In this document: positions 49,791 through 58,599 of the stretch, piece after piece
Layout: every line of letters starts with the position of its first letter
How positions within the stretch are numbered: position 1 is the first letter of the stretch
Assembly (NCBI GenBank): GCA_014860575.1
Contig: JACZJK010000056.1
Location: forward strand, 62,001 to 126,000
Direction of reading: 5' to 3'
Source of the DNA: Bacteroidales bacterium
GTDB taxonomy: Bacteria > Bacteroidota > Bacteroidia > Bacteroidales > JAAYJT01
Length of the DNA: 64,000 nt
Made by a program: the position numbers and the translations under genes
The notes under the pieces: model-generated
Seen by the model: only the letters and a program-made list of their open reading frames with translations
Databases searched by the model: none
Told to the model about the DNA's origin: nothing

Positions 49791-50798
49791 ATGAAGAAAA
49801 TCGGAATTTTATTCGGGATGGAAAATACTTTCCCACAGGCATTCATAGAAGAAGTAAACAGGCAAAACATCAAAGGCATCCAGGCCGAAGCAGTCAGCAT
49901 TGACCAGGTTAAGCAGGGCGAATCTAGCGGTTATGCAGTAATCATTGACCGCATTTCGCAGGATGTTCCCTTTTACCGGGCCTTTTTGAAAAATGCAGCA
50001 ATTTCAGGTACTGCCGTCATCAACAACCCATTCTGGTGGAGCGCCGATGAGAAATTCTTTAACAATGCCTTGGCCGTCAAAATCGGGGTTCCGGTTCCGA
50101 AAACGGTATTGCTTCCATCGCATGAGCGGCCCACTGACACTTCTGAGAATTCTTTCAGAAACATGGCCTTTCCGCTTAGTTGGAATGAGATTTTTAGCCA
50201 CATCGGATTTCCTGCCTACATGAAACCCCATGCCGGCGGAGGTTGGAAAAGTGTTTACAAAGTGAACAATGAAGAAGAAGCTTTCCGGGCCTTAAGCGAA
50301 ACCGGGCAGTTGGTCATGATGATCCAGGAAGAGATTCAGTTTACAGAATATTTCAGGTGTTATTGCATTGGTGGGAAATATGTAAAGGTTATGCAGTACG
50401 AACCGCGAAACCCCTTCCACCTCAGGTATGTGATTGACGGGCCAAAGCCATCCGCAAAACTCATTAAATTGGTTGAAAATTACGTACTGAAATTGAATCA
50501 TGCCCTCGGCTATGATTTTAACACAGTTGAATTCGCTGTCAGGGATGGCATTCCTTACGCTATTGATTTTTGTAACCCGGCGCCTGATGCAGATATTAAA
50601 TCCGTAGGACAGGAAAACTTTGATTGGGTCATAAAGCACGCCGCAATGTATGCGATTGAGCGAGCTAAAGCCCAGAAAGACGGAGTGTTGAACCTCACCT
50701 GGGGAACCTTCGTCAAAGCTGCTGTTGATGGTCATGCACCTGACGGATCGCAAAAAGAAAAGCCTGCAAGCGGGAAAGCCAAAGCCGGTAAAAAGTAA
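49791..50798 (+). CDS. RimK-like ATP-grasp ligase
   Basis: 335 residues. ATP-grasp landmarks are in order: FPAYMKPHAGGGWKSV (nucleotide-binding Lys and Gly loop, ~140-154), MIQEEIQFTEYFRCYCIGGK (adenine-binding hinge and substrate region, 177-196), and EFAVRDGIPYAIDFCNPAPD (Mg ligands, 247-266). It should join an acyl phosphate to an amine. The last ~20 residues are a Lys/Ala tail. The glutamate-ligase-like YbdK gene follows 43 bp after its stop. The N-terminal domain (GILFGMENTFPQAFIEEVNR) is a pre-ATP-grasp fold. Confidence 0.82.
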   Translation: MKKIGILFGMENTFPQAFIEEVNRQNIKGIQAEAVSIDQVKQGESSGYAVIIDRISQDVPFYRAFLKNAAISGTAVINNPFWWSADEKFFNNALAVKIGVPVPKTVLLPSHERPTDTSENSFRNMAFPLSWNEIFSHIGFPAYMKPHAGGGWKSVYKVNNEEEAFRALSETGQLVMMIQEEIQFTEYFRCYCIGGKYVKVMQYEPRNPFHLRYVIDGPKPSAKLIKLVENYVLKLNHALGYDFNTVEFAVRDGIPYAIDFCNPAPDADIKSVGQENFDWVIKHAAMYAIERAKAQKDGVLNLTWGTFVKAAVDGHAPDGSQKEKPASGKAKAGKK

Positions 50799-50841
50799 TA
50801 CAGAGAATCAAACTGTTGCCAAACCATTAAACCAACACGTT

Positions 50842-51942
50842 ATGTCTGACTTCTCAATTGGAATAGAAGAGGAATACATGATCCTCGACCCGGAAACCCG
50901 CGAACTGACCTCTCACGATCAGAAAATCGTTGAGATTGCCTCCAAACTGCTCGACGATCAGGTAAAAGCAGAAATGCATCAGGCAGTAGTTGAAGCCGGT
51001 ACCAGTATCTGCGAAAATATCAAGGAAGCGAAAAAGGAAATCTGTATGCTCCGGAAAAATATTGCGGAAATAGCCCATAGCCTTGGTTTCAGGCTGGGCG
51101 CTTCGGGTTCGCACCCATTTTCTCATTTTACCAATCAACTGATCACCCCCAATCCACGTTACGACCAGATTGTGAATGAACTACAGGAAGCCGCAAGATC
51201 AAATCTTATTTTTGGCTTGCACGTGCATGTGGGTGTTAGCGATCGCAACATGGCCATGCATATTGCCAATACCATGCGTTATTTCCTGCCGCATATTTAC
51301 GCGCTTTCAGTCAATTCGCCCTTCTGGGAAGGACGGAACACCGGTTATATGTCGTTCCGCTCAAAAGTTTTTGAACGCTTTCCGCGAACCGGAATTCCCG
51401 ATTATTTTACCAGCTACGACGATTACACCCGCTACATAAAATTGCTCGTAAAAACCGGCTGTATTGACAATGCCAAGAAAATCTGGTGGGATTTGCGGGT
51501 GCATCCTTTTTACCCGACCATTGAATTCAGAATTTGCGACATCCCTACACGGGTTGAAGCAAGCGTTTGCCTGGCTGCATTGTTCCAGGCTTTGGTCTAC
51601 AAACTGTATAAACTTCGCCTAAGAAATGTTACATTCATCAATTACCAGCGGGCACTGATCAATGAAAATAAGTGGCGGGCTTCGCGTTACGGCATTGATG
51701 GAAAGCTGATTGATTTTGGCAAGGAAGAAGAAGTACGTACGCGCGTGCTCATCATGGAATTGCTCGATTTTGTTGACGATGTACTGGTTGAACTCGACAG
51801 CCGTGAAGAAATTAATTACATCTATACGATCCTGAAGGAAGGAACCGGCGCCGATAAGCAACTCGCTGTATTTGAGAAAACCAAAAGCCTCGAAGCTGTG
51901 GTTGATTATATCATTGAAGAATCTGTGCAGGGACTTGATTGA
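50842..51942 (+). CDS. Carboxylate-amine ligase, YbdK / GCS2 family
   Basis: About 366 residues from ATG 50842 (MSDFSIGIEEEYMILDPETR), the canonical start of the glutamate-cysteine ligase family 2 (COG2170). The frame extending to 50725 overlaps the previous gene and is rejected. Other signatures are GLHVHVGV (metal ligands), RFPRTGIPDYF and DLRVHPFYPTIEFRICDIPT. Characterised relatives join amino acids (weak Glu-Cys ligation); here it probably makes one amide bond of a small peptide-like compound. It is third in the operon. Confidence 0.9.
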   Translation: MSDFSIGIEEEYMILDPETRELTSHDQKIVEIASKLLDDQVKAEMHQAVVEAGTSICENIKEAKKEICMLRKNIAEIAHSLGFRLGASGSHPFSHFTNQLITPNPRYDQIVNELQEAARSNLIFGLHVHVGVSDRNMAMHIANTMRYFLPHIYALSVNSPFWEGRNTGYMSFRSKVFERFPRTGIPDYFTSYDDYTRYIKLLVKTGCIDNAKKIWWDLRVHPFYPTIEFRICDIPTRVEASVCLAALFQALVYKLYKLRLRNVTFINYQRALINENKWRASRYGIDGKLIDFGKEEEVRTRVLIMELLDFVDDVLVELDSREEINYIYTILKEGTGADKQLAVFEKTKSLEAVVDYIIEESVQGLD

Positions 51943-52116
51943 AAAGTTGGCAATTGGCAGTGGCAGTAGCAGTAGCAGTCTCAGTAGATAGTAATTTAAA
52001 GCTTAACTTTGCATCCTTGAACATTGAACTTTGAACCCGGAAATTTGAACCCAAAACGCCGAACACCGAACGCCACTTCGACAAGCTCAGTTTCCGGAAC
52101 CTTGAACCTTGAACCT

Positions 52117-52950
52117 ATGACTCAGACTTCTTTCCGCTTTGCGATGATTGATATGTACGATGGCCACGAAAACCAGGGCAAACGCTCTATTGAAACCATC
52201 GTTCATGAATTCGCGAAGTCTTTTAACCTTGATCTCACATACGATATTTTTGATACCCGCGGCAAAGGGGAAATTCCTGATTTGTCGTACGATGCCTACC
52301 TTTCAACCGGAGGACCGGGAAGTCCGCTGGACAGCGAAGGCTCTCATTGGGAAGCGAAGTTTTTCAACTTCGTGGAGCAACTTAGAGCCCATAACCGCAG
52401 CGCTGCTGAGAATAAGAAACCTCTTTTTCTGATTTGCCACTCATTCCAGGTTTTCTGCCGGCATTATGGACTTGCCAGGGTCGGACTGCGAAAGTCAACA
52501 AGCTTTGGTGTGTTTCCGATCCATAAAACTTCCTTTGGAAAGGAAGAACCTTTTTTCAATAATCTTCCTGATCCATTTTGGGCAGCGGATCACCGCGATT
52601 ACCAGGTCACCAAAGTTGACTTTGAAAAAATGGAAGAGTTTGGAGCTAAACTGCTTTGCCGCGAAAAAATCCGGCCTCTTGTTCCTCTCGAAAGAGCGGT
52701 GATGGCCGTCAGATTTTCCGACTATATTTTCGGAACCCAATTCCACCCCGAAGCCGATCCTGTTGGCATGCTTCATTACTTTTCGATGCCCGAAAAACGC
52801 GAACAGATCATTGAGAAATATGGAGAGGACAAGTTTGAGCACATGATTGCCCACCTGAATGTTCCCGGCCATCTGGTTCTTACACGCAACACCGTTTTAC
52901 CTTCATTTCTTGAATCTGCGCTCACATACAAAATGATATTGCAGGCATGA
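52117..52950 (+). CDS. Class I glutamine amidotransferase-like protein
   Basis: About 277 residues from ATG 52117; the extension to 52024 is translated word-repeat. The glutaminase triad is complete: Cys107 in FLICHSFQVF (CHSFQ instead of the usual CxGxQ), His210 and Glu212 in GTQFHPEAD. It is stand-alone, with no synthetase domain. It could supply ammonia to a ligase or hydrolyse gamma-glutamyl bonds, like GATase-type gamma-glutamyl hydrolases. The next gene overlaps its stop by 4 bp (ATGA), implying coupled synthesis. A 174-bp repeat spacer precedes it. Confidence 0.85.
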   Translation: MTQTSFRFAMIDMYDGHENQGKRSIETIVHEFAKSFNLDLTYDIFDTRGKGEIPDLSYDAYLSTGGPGSPLDSEGSHWEAKFFNFVEQLRAHNRSAAENKKPLFLICHSFQVFCRHYGLARVGLRKSTSFGVFPIHKTSFGKEEPFFNNLPDPFWAADHRDYQVTKVDFEKMEEFGAKLLCREKIRPLVPLERAVMAVRFSDYIFGTQFHPEADPVGMLHYFSMPEKREQIIEKYGEDKFEHMIAHLNVPGHLVLTRNTVLPSFLESALTYKMILQA

Positions 52951-54188
52951 TCAAGGAATTACGAAGGCAGTTCAACAACTGGTTCAGCCAGGCAAAATTT
53001 GATGCTTACGCGCATGAGATGCATACGGATTACAATTGGAAGGTTGGTTTTCGCCTTGCCGAAACCCCTGTTTTTCTTCCGCCTCGGCTTGTTGGGGATA
53101 TACTTACGGCATCGGAAACGATAGTTGATTTCCTTGTGAACCACGATATCAAATCCATCACCCAGCCTGCGATTGAAAATGAATTTAATGTTCCGAACGA
53201 GGATCAGCATACCATGTTCCTGGCTATGGATTTTGGGATTTGCGAAGATGAAAATGGCAACATTGTTCCTAAACTGATTGAACTGCAAGGTTTCCCCTCG
53301 CTTTACAATTATATGGTTCAGATTGGGGAAACCTGGCGAAGGCATTTCCCGCTTCCTGAGAATTATGGATATCTCCTCACCGATAAAGGACTGGATTATT
53401 ATCTTGCCCGCTTGAAGCGAGCCATCTTTAATGGCCACGAACCAAAACATGTTGTTTTGCTTGAGATTGAACCTGAAAAGCAGTCAACCTCCATTGATTT
53501 TTATGTTGCTGAAAAAGAATTTGGCATCAAAGTGCTTTGCCTCAGCAAGGTCATCCTCGAGGATCGCAAATTATATTATCTCGAAAACGGGGAGAAGGTT
53601 CGCATCAGGCGCATTTATAACCGCGTGATCTTTGACGAACTCAAACAGCGCCCCGACCTTGAACGGCAATTCAATCTCACCGAAGATGTTGATGTGGAAT
53701 GGGCAGGCCATCCGAATTGGTTCGCAAGAATTTCAAAATTCCTGATGCCTTATTTACCATCCAGCGAATTCATACCCGAAGCACGTTTATTGAGCAGTTT
53801 TAAGGTTTTGCCTGAGGATCTTGAAAATTATGTCTTAAAACCACTTTTTTCGTTCAGCGGCAGTGGTGTGGTGGTTGATGTAAGCCCGGAAGATATTGCT
53901 TCAATTCCCGAAAATGACCAGCACCTCTTTATGCTTCAGCGCAAAGTGAATTATGCACCGCTTATTGAAACTACTGTGGGCGACGGCGAGAAAGCCAAAA
54001 TTGAATTCAGGTCGCTTTACCTGTGGCAGGAAGATGAGCCCCGCCCGGAACCCATGATTCACCTGCTGCGCATGAGCAAAGGCAAACTGATCGGGGTGAA
54101 ATATAACAAGGATAAAACCTGGGTAGGCTCGTCAGTTGCGTATTTTGATCTCGAAAAAGCAAAAAATCAGGCGCGCTCTTCCTCGTAG
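52947..54188 (+). CDS. Possible circularly permuted ATP-grasp protein
   Basis: 413 residues, not a standard family that I can name. The N-terminal part has [20 protein letters not shown] followed by GFPSLY (95-120), which looks like the metal-binding end of an ATP-grasp (D...G...LIExN), while a nucleotide-binding [18 protein letters not shown] (295-312), a hinge-like FMLQRKV (328-334) and EFRSLYLW (353-360) come later. This reversed order fits circularly permuted ATP-grasps, as in glutathionylspermidine-synthase-like proteins. It overlaps the amidotransferase stop by 4 bp and overlaps parE at the 3' end by 22 bp. The assignment is inference. Confidence 0.6.
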   Translation: MIKELRRQFNNWFSQAKFDAYAHEMHTDYNWKVGFRLAETPVFLPPRLVGDILTASETIVDFLVNHDIKSITQPAIENEFNVPNEDQHTMFLAMDFGICEDENGNIVPKLIELQGFPSLYNYMVQIGETWRRHFPLPENYGYLLTDKGLDYYLARLKRAIFNGHEPKHVVLLEIEPEKQSTSIDFYVAEKEFGIKVLCLSKVILEDRKLYYLENGEKVRIRRIYNRVIFDELKQRPDLERQFNLTEDVDVEWAGHPNWFARISKFLMPYLPSSEFIPEARLLSSFKVLPEDLENYVLKPLFSFSGSGVVVDVSPEDIASIPENDQHLFMLQRKVNYAPLIETTVGDGEKAKIEFRSLYLWQEDEPRPEPMIHLLRMSKGKLIGVKYNKDKTWVGSSVAYFDLEKAKNQARSSS

Positions 54189-56005
54189 CGCAGGTTTAGC
54201 ATAATAAATTGTTGTCTTTCGGGTGTGTTGCGGCCCATGTAAAATTCAAGCGCTTCCTGTATTTCAGAAGATTTTTTCAGGATCACCGGATCGAGGCGCA
54301 TGGCGGGCCCGATAAAATGCTTGAACTCATCGGGACTGATTTCACCAAGTCCTTTAAAACGCGTGATTTCGGGGTTCTGACCCAGTTCTTTGAGCGCTGC
54401 AACCCGCTCTTCGTCGCTGTAGCAATAAATGGTTTTCTTTTTATTCCGGACCCTGAACAGCGGAGTTTGCAAAATGTAAACATGCCCTGATTTTACCAGG
54501 TCGGGATAGAATTGCAGGAAAAAAGTGAGCAGCAGCAGGCGGATGTGCATGCCGTCAACGTCGGCATCGGTGGCAACAACAATATTATTATAGCGCAAAT
54601 TTTCAAGGTCTTCTTCGATATTGAGCGCTGTTTGCAGCAGGTTAAATTCCTCGTTTTCGTAAACAATGCGTTTGCTCAGGCCGTAGCAGTTCAGCGGCTT
54701 GCCTTTCAGGCTGAAAACGGCCTGGGTATTCACATCTCTCGATTTTGTGATCGAACCGCTGGCCGAATCGCCCTCGGTGATAAACAAAGTGGTTTCGAGC
54801 CGGCGGTTGTCGTTGCTGTTGTAGTGCACCCGGCAATCGCGGAGTTTTTTGTTGTGCAGGCTGGCTTTTTTAACGCTCTCTTTTGCAAGTTTCTTGATGT
54901 TCGCCAGTTCCTTGCGTTCTTTTTCCGACTGCAGGATCTTACGGTAAAGCGCCTCAGTCGTATCGGTGTTGATGTGGAGGTAATTATCGAGGTTGCGTTT
55001 TACGATATCGCCTATGTAATTACGAATGGTTGGTCCGCCGGTTTCAATGTGTGATGAACCCAGCTTGGTTTTGGTTTGGGATTCAAAAACCGGTTCAACA
55101 ATTTTGATACTCAGCGCTGCCACAATGGAGGATCGGATGTCCGAAGCATCAAAATCCTTTTTGTAAAATTCGCGGATGGTTTTTACGATGGCTTCGCGGA
55201 ATGCAAGCTGGTGCGTGCCGCCCTGTGTGGTGTGCTGGCCGTTCACAAATGAATAATATTCTTCGCCATACTGTTTAGACGTATGCGTGAAGGCACATTC
55301 AAAATCATCTTCCTTGATGTGGATGATCGGGTAAATCTGGTGGCTGCCGTTGATTACATTCGAAAGCAGATCGTGCAAGCCGTTTTTCGAATAATACGAT
55401 TGCCCGTTGAAACGGATCGTAAGTCCGCGGTTCAGATAAACATAATTCCAGAGTTGCTTGTCAATATATTCGCTCAGGTAGTGGTAGTTACCGAAAATAC
55501 CATCATCGGGTGTGAACGCAATGAGGGTTCCGTTGCGCTCGTCGCTGTCGTGCTCAGGATGATCCTTTACAAGGTTCCCGTTTTCGTATTCAACTATTCT
55601 GGTTCTTCCTTCACGAACTGATTGCGCCTTGAAATACTTGGAAAGTGCGTTCACCGCCTTGGCTCCGACCCCATTCAAACCTACGGCTTTCTTGAAAACC
55701 TTTGAATCGTATTTGGCGCCGGTATTGATTTTTGAAACGCAGTCAATCAGTTTGCCAAGCGGCATACCACGCCCATAATCGCGGATAGAAACCAACTGGT
55801 CTTTAATAGAGATATCAATGGTGCGGCCGTGGCCCATTACAAATTCGTCAATGGCGTTGTCAACCACTTCTTTGAGCAACACATAAATGCCATCGTCCTG
55901 CGATGAGCCATCGCCAAGTTTGCCGATGTACATGCCCGGGCGCAGGCGGATATGCTCTTTCCAATCGAGTGAGCGTATGCTTTCTTCAGTATATTTTTCA
56001 GTCAT
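54167..56005 (-). CDS. parE: DNA topoisomerase IV subunit B (type IIA topoisomerase ATPase subunit)
   Basis: About 612 residues from ATG 56005. The GHKL ATPase domain shows [27 protein letters not shown] and [14 protein letters not shown]; the TOPRIM region has [12 protein letters not shown] and [20 protein letters not shown]. The length and absence of the GyrB insert fit ParE rather than GyrB. The subunit A gene normally next to it is not in the window: the 3' side is the ligase operon, in tail-to-tail overlap of 22 bp (54167-54188). Confidence 0.9.
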   Translation of the reverse strand: MTEKYTEESIRSLDWKEHIRLRPGMYIGKLGDGSSQDDGIYVLLKEVVDNAIDEFVMGHGRTIDISIKDQLVSIRDYGRGMPLGKLIDCVSKINTGAKYDSKVFKKAVGLNGVGAKAVNALSKYFKAQSVREGRTRIVEYENGNLVKDHPEHDSDERNGTLIAFTPDDGIFGNYHYLSEYIDKQLWNYVYLNRGLTIRFNGQSYYSKNGLHDLLSNVINGSHQIYPIIHIKEDDFECAFTHTSKQYGEEYYSFVNGQHTTQGGTHQLAFREAIVKTIREFYKKDFDASDIRSSIVAALSIKIVEPVFESQTKTKLGSSHIETGGPTIRNYIGDIVKRNLDNYLHINTDTTEALYRKILQSEKERKELANIKKLAKESVKKASLHNKKLRDCRVHYNSNDNRRLETTLFITEGDSASGSITKSRDVNTQAVFSLKGKPLNCYGLSKRIVYENEEFNLLQTALNIEEDLENLRYNNIVVATDADVDGMHIRLLLLTFFLQFYPDLVKSGHVYILQTPLFRVRNKKKTIYCYSDEERVAALKELGQNPEITRFKGLGEISPDEFKHFIGPAMRLDPVILKKSSEIQEALEFYMGRNTPERQQFIMLNLRYEEERA

Positions 56006-56029
56006 GATGTGTGAACCCATTTCGGGCTG

Positions 56030-56037
56030 CAAAGATA
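56030..56037 (-). promoter_or_regulatory. Candidate -7 box TATCTTTG upstream of parE
   Basis: On the minus strand TATCTTTG lies 24 bp before the chosen ATG (56005), a sensible leader length. This supports the 56005 start over the longer frame beginning at 56032, which the box would overlap. Confidence 0.4.
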
Positions 56038-56099
56038 CAGGAAAGAAACGCAGCAGTAGGGGTTTTGGTGCAGGAGTTGTGAAACGGAGCGGGGAAGTT

Positions 56100-56353
56100 A
56101 TTCACAGCTTGCCATGCTAGAAATCAAATGCAGCTACAGCGAAGGCGCGAAGACGCGAAGGCGCAATGAAAGAATCAAATACAGTTAACAGCGAAGGTTT
56201 AAAGACGCAATAAAAAGTGACTTAAAACACATAGACACATAGTACGCATAGAGGGTGCACAGTATAATCTATTGATTTAAAACTATGTGTGCTATGAGGC
56301 TGTGTGGTAAAAAAGGTATCAGGTTTTTCAGAGTGAACTCAAAATCCAGCCAT
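56100..56353. repeat. Repeat-rich gap between parE and the TauE-like gene
   Basis: It contains GCGAAGGCGCGAAGACGCGAAG-type words (the complementary type is also found at 51-75) and an imperfect inverted pair CACATAGACACATAG / CTATGTGTGCTATG at about 56229-56296. No gene is seen. Confidence 0.6.
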
Positions 56354-57142
56354 TTAAATGATTCCAGACCCAAGAAGCACCCCCATCACCAGGATCAAAA
56401 ACCCAACGGATAACTGAACGGTTCGCATGGTGACTTTTTTCAACATCCTCCTGCCAATAAATGACCCTGCAAAGGCAGCCAAGGTTGCGACCACCACCAT
56501 CCAGACTGAGTTGTCGTTGCTGATAGCCGCAAAATGTTTTGAGAAAAATGATGTTCCGTAAATGCTAAGCCTCGAAATATCTATCACAATGGCAGCGGCA
56601 ATGCCTGTGGCGATAAAGCCCTCTTTGCCTAATCCTGCCCTCAACAGAAACAATGAGCGCAGAGCACCCTGGTGCCCCGACAAACCTCCGAAGAAACCAG
56701 ACAAAGCCCCTCCGATGGGAAGGTATTTGCGGGGCAGGGCCAACTTATCGAAGCGTTTGTCAATTTCAATGATGGCAAAAATGATCAGCAGCAAGCCAAT
56801 AATAAGCTTGATTAGCGTGACTTCAAATTCCTTGTTGCCAAGATGATAGGTAAACAAAGCGTCATCACTGCTAAGATAGTTCAGCAACAAAGCGCCGCCA
56901 ATAGCAAACAACGCTGCCGGAATTGCAAACAGGGCAGCAACTTTCAGATTGACGGCTTGCCAGATCAGGCTCATCTTAAAAAGATTGTTGATCAGGTGCA
57001 CTATGGCTGTCATGGCAATGGCAATCTCCACTGGAAAGAAGATGGCAAATACCGGTAAGAGTATGGTTCCAAGTCCGAAACCCGAAAAGAAGGTCAGCAT
57101 GGCAGCGCCAAAGGCAACGAGGGCGATGAGAATGTATTCCAT
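56354..57142 (-). CDS. TauE/SafE family sulfite/organosulfonate exporter-like membrane protein
   Basis: A 262-residue inner-membrane protein with seven or eight hydrophobic helices. The family repeat is visible near the start (FGAAMLTFFSGFGLGTILLP) and in the second half (LPIGGALSGFFGGLSGHQGA). Members are linked to export of sulfite, sulfoacetate or related anions, but many have no known substrate. It is monocistronic here. Confidence 0.85.
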   Translation of the reverse strand: MEYILIALVAFGAAMLTFFSGFGLGTILLPVFAIFFPVEIAIAMTAIVHLINNLFKMSLIWQAVNLKVAALFAIPAALFAIGGALLLNYLSSDDALFTYHLGNKEFEVTLIKLIIGLLLIIFAIIEIDKRFDKLALPRKYLPIGGALSGFFGGLSGHQGALRSLFLLRAGLGKEGFIATGIAAAIVIDISRLSIYGTSFFSKHFAAISNDNSVWMVVVATLAAFAGSFIGRRMLKKVTMRTVQLSVGFLILVMGVLLGSGII

Positions 57143-57238
57143 TTTTTTTTATGATGCAGTGATACAGTTAAACAGTAATACAGTGTTGCAGTTCCCGAAT
57201 CAACGCCAATCTAAAAATTGTAGGTTTATGATTAATTA

Positions 57239-57308
57239 TCATCCTGAGTGTAACGAAGGAACTGGTTTTGAAGCTTGGAAGAGATCCTTCACTTCGTTCA
57301 GGATGACA
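57239..57308. repeat. Dispersed CATCCTGA...TCAGGATG inverted repeat
   Basis: TCATCCTGAGTGTAACGAAGGA is followed, after a 25-bp spacer, by TCCTTCACTTCGTTCAGGATGA, an imperfect inverted pair. The right arm recurs inside the element at 62640-62771. These words occur as intergenic repeats in many Bacteroidota. Confidence 0.6.
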
Positions 57309-57384
57309 AGGTATGACATTTTTAGAGAGAATGATGTTGTTGCAGTCACTGCTCTCTTATTTCTTTTAAACCAAATCTTTGCGT

Positions 57385-57404
57385 CTCCCGATAGCTATCG
57401 GGAG
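57385..57404. repeat. 20-bp perfect palindrome CTCCCGATAGCTATCGGGAG
   Basis: A perfect inverted repeat without a loop in the gap 57143-57677. It interrupts a TTTGCGTCT...GGCGGTG word, as though inserted there. It could be a REP-type unit. Confidence 0.65.
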
Positions 57405-57488
57405 CGTCCTGGCGGTGTGAATTATTTCGGTTAGTAAAATAAACGGACAAAACTAAACTTTTATATCTTTGTATCAATCATTCGCAAA

Positions 57489-57560
57489 ATGAAACACCTC
57501 ATCATTTCCACCCTCTATCACAACAACGGCAAAGGCCTATTCTCCTGCTGGATTTTATGA
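57489..57560 (+). CDS. Possible 23-residue leader peptide or gene remnant
   Basis: An ATG frame (MKHLIISTLYHNNGKGLFSC...) starts 17 bp after a -7-like box TATCTTTG (57464-57471) and ends TGA at 57560. A short inverted word (GCCT...AGGC) and a run ATTATTTTTTG follow. It may be a leader ahead of the radical SAM activator or the stump of a lost gene. Nothing else supports translation. Confidence 0.25.
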   Translation: MKHLIISTLYHNNGKGLFSCWIL

Positions 57561-57677
57561 TTTACGCCTGCCTGTAGGCTTCCTATTATTTTTTGTTTAT
57601 TTTTTAGCTATTGCCTGAGCCAAACTTCGCAAATCAAAAATCGTTGTTCCTTGTTCTAAAATCAAATTGCAATCGCC

Positions 57678-58472
57678 GTGCAAGGTATAATTTTCGACAT
57701 CCGCAGCTTCTCCATCCACGATGGACCCGGAATCCGCCAAACGGTTTTTCTGAAAGGTTGTCCTTTGCGATGCGCCTGGTGCCATAACCCCGAGAGCCAG
57801 GAAAATATCACTGAAACCATGACGAGCCACAAGAAACTTGGCGGTCAGACTTTTACCCGGACTGAAGAAGTGGGCAAGCTGATGAGCGTTGAAGGAGTGA
57901 TGCAAAGCATTGAAAAAGACATTCCTTTTTTCGAGGAATCCGGTGGTGGTGTGACCTTTTCGGGTGGAGAACCATTGATGCAGCCGGAGTTTACAACGGC
58001 TTTGCTTACTGCAAGCCGTAAAAATGGGATTCATACCGCACTTGATACCTGTGGTTATGCCGAACCTGAAGTTATTGACAAGGTGTTGCCCCTCACTGAT
58101 TTGTTTCTTTACGACCTCAAGCTTGCCGATGATGAAGCCCATAAACAATTCACAGGAGTAAGCAACCGGCCCATTCTTGAAAATCTTAATAAGATCAGTG
58201 CATCTGGCAAGCCCATCATTATCCGCATTCCGTTGATCCCGGGTATTACCGATACAGAGGAAAACCTTTCAGGATTAAAATATATCATTGAGCAAACACA
58301 AGGAATCCAGCGCATTGATCTGTTGCCTTTCCATGCCATTGCCAAAAGCAAATACGAGCGAATGGGCAAAACATGCTGGCAGCAAACTGAAAACGGCTAC
58401 GATCAGTTTAAAGCGCAGGAAATTAAGGAGTATTTTATGAACTCGGTACAGACAGTTACAATTGGGGCATAA
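57678..58472 (+). CDS. Glycyl radical enzyme activating protein (radical SAM, PflA family)
   Basis: 264 residues from a GTG start; a stop codon 21 bp upstream in frame leaves no ATG. FDIRSFSIHDGPGIRQTVFL, then GCPLRCAWCHNPES gives the radical-SAM CX3CX2C (Cys28, Cys32, Cys35), and GGGVTFSGGEPLMQPEF follows. It abstracts H from the target Gly to generate the glycyl radical. The ferredoxin-like insert with two Cys clusters seen in most PflC-type activators is replaced by a Cys-free stretch (~40-75). Its target is the enzyme 127 bp downstream. Confidence 0.9.
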   Translation: MQGIIFDIRSFSIHDGPGIRQTVFLKGCPLRCAWCHNPESQENITETMTSHKKLGGQTFTRTEEVGKLMSVEGVMQSIEKDIPFFEESGGGVTFSGGEPLMQPEFTTALLTASRKNGIHTALDTCGYAEPEVIDKVLPLTDLFLYDLKLADDEAHKQFTGVSNRPILENLNKISASGKPIIIRIPLIPGITDTEENLSGLKYIIEQTQGIQRIDLLPFHAIAKSKYERMGKTCWQQTENGYDQFKAQEIKEYFMNSVQTVTIGA

Positions 58473-58599
58473 TTTTCCATATTCAAAATTCCATATTCAA
58501 TATTCCCTGAATGAGTGATCAAAGTCCGCAAAATCTTGAATCTCAAATTTGAAATCTTGAATTAAATCTGAAATCGTAAATCGTAAATCCGAAATTCAA
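58473..58599. repeat. TTCAAAATTCCATATT-type word repeats between activator and glycyl radical gene
   Basis: The 127-bp spacer consists of ATTCAAAATTCC, CTTGAATCTCAAATTTGAAA and AAATCGTAAATC words, the same family as at 14690-14715, 20166-20195 and 47773-47830. Confidence 0.6.

Noticed and set aside
50725-50841. N-terminal extension of the YbdK-like ligase
   Set aside because: It overlaps the ATP-grasp gene out of frame; the family start GIEEEY follows ATG 50842.
52024-52116. N-terminal extension of the class I amidotransferase
   Set aside because: Encoded by GAACxTTGAAC word repeats; the conserved protein begins at 52117.
56096-56106. DnaA-box-like TTATTCACA upstream of parE
   Set aside because: A single weak box with no cluster or AT-rich unwinding element does not support an origin.
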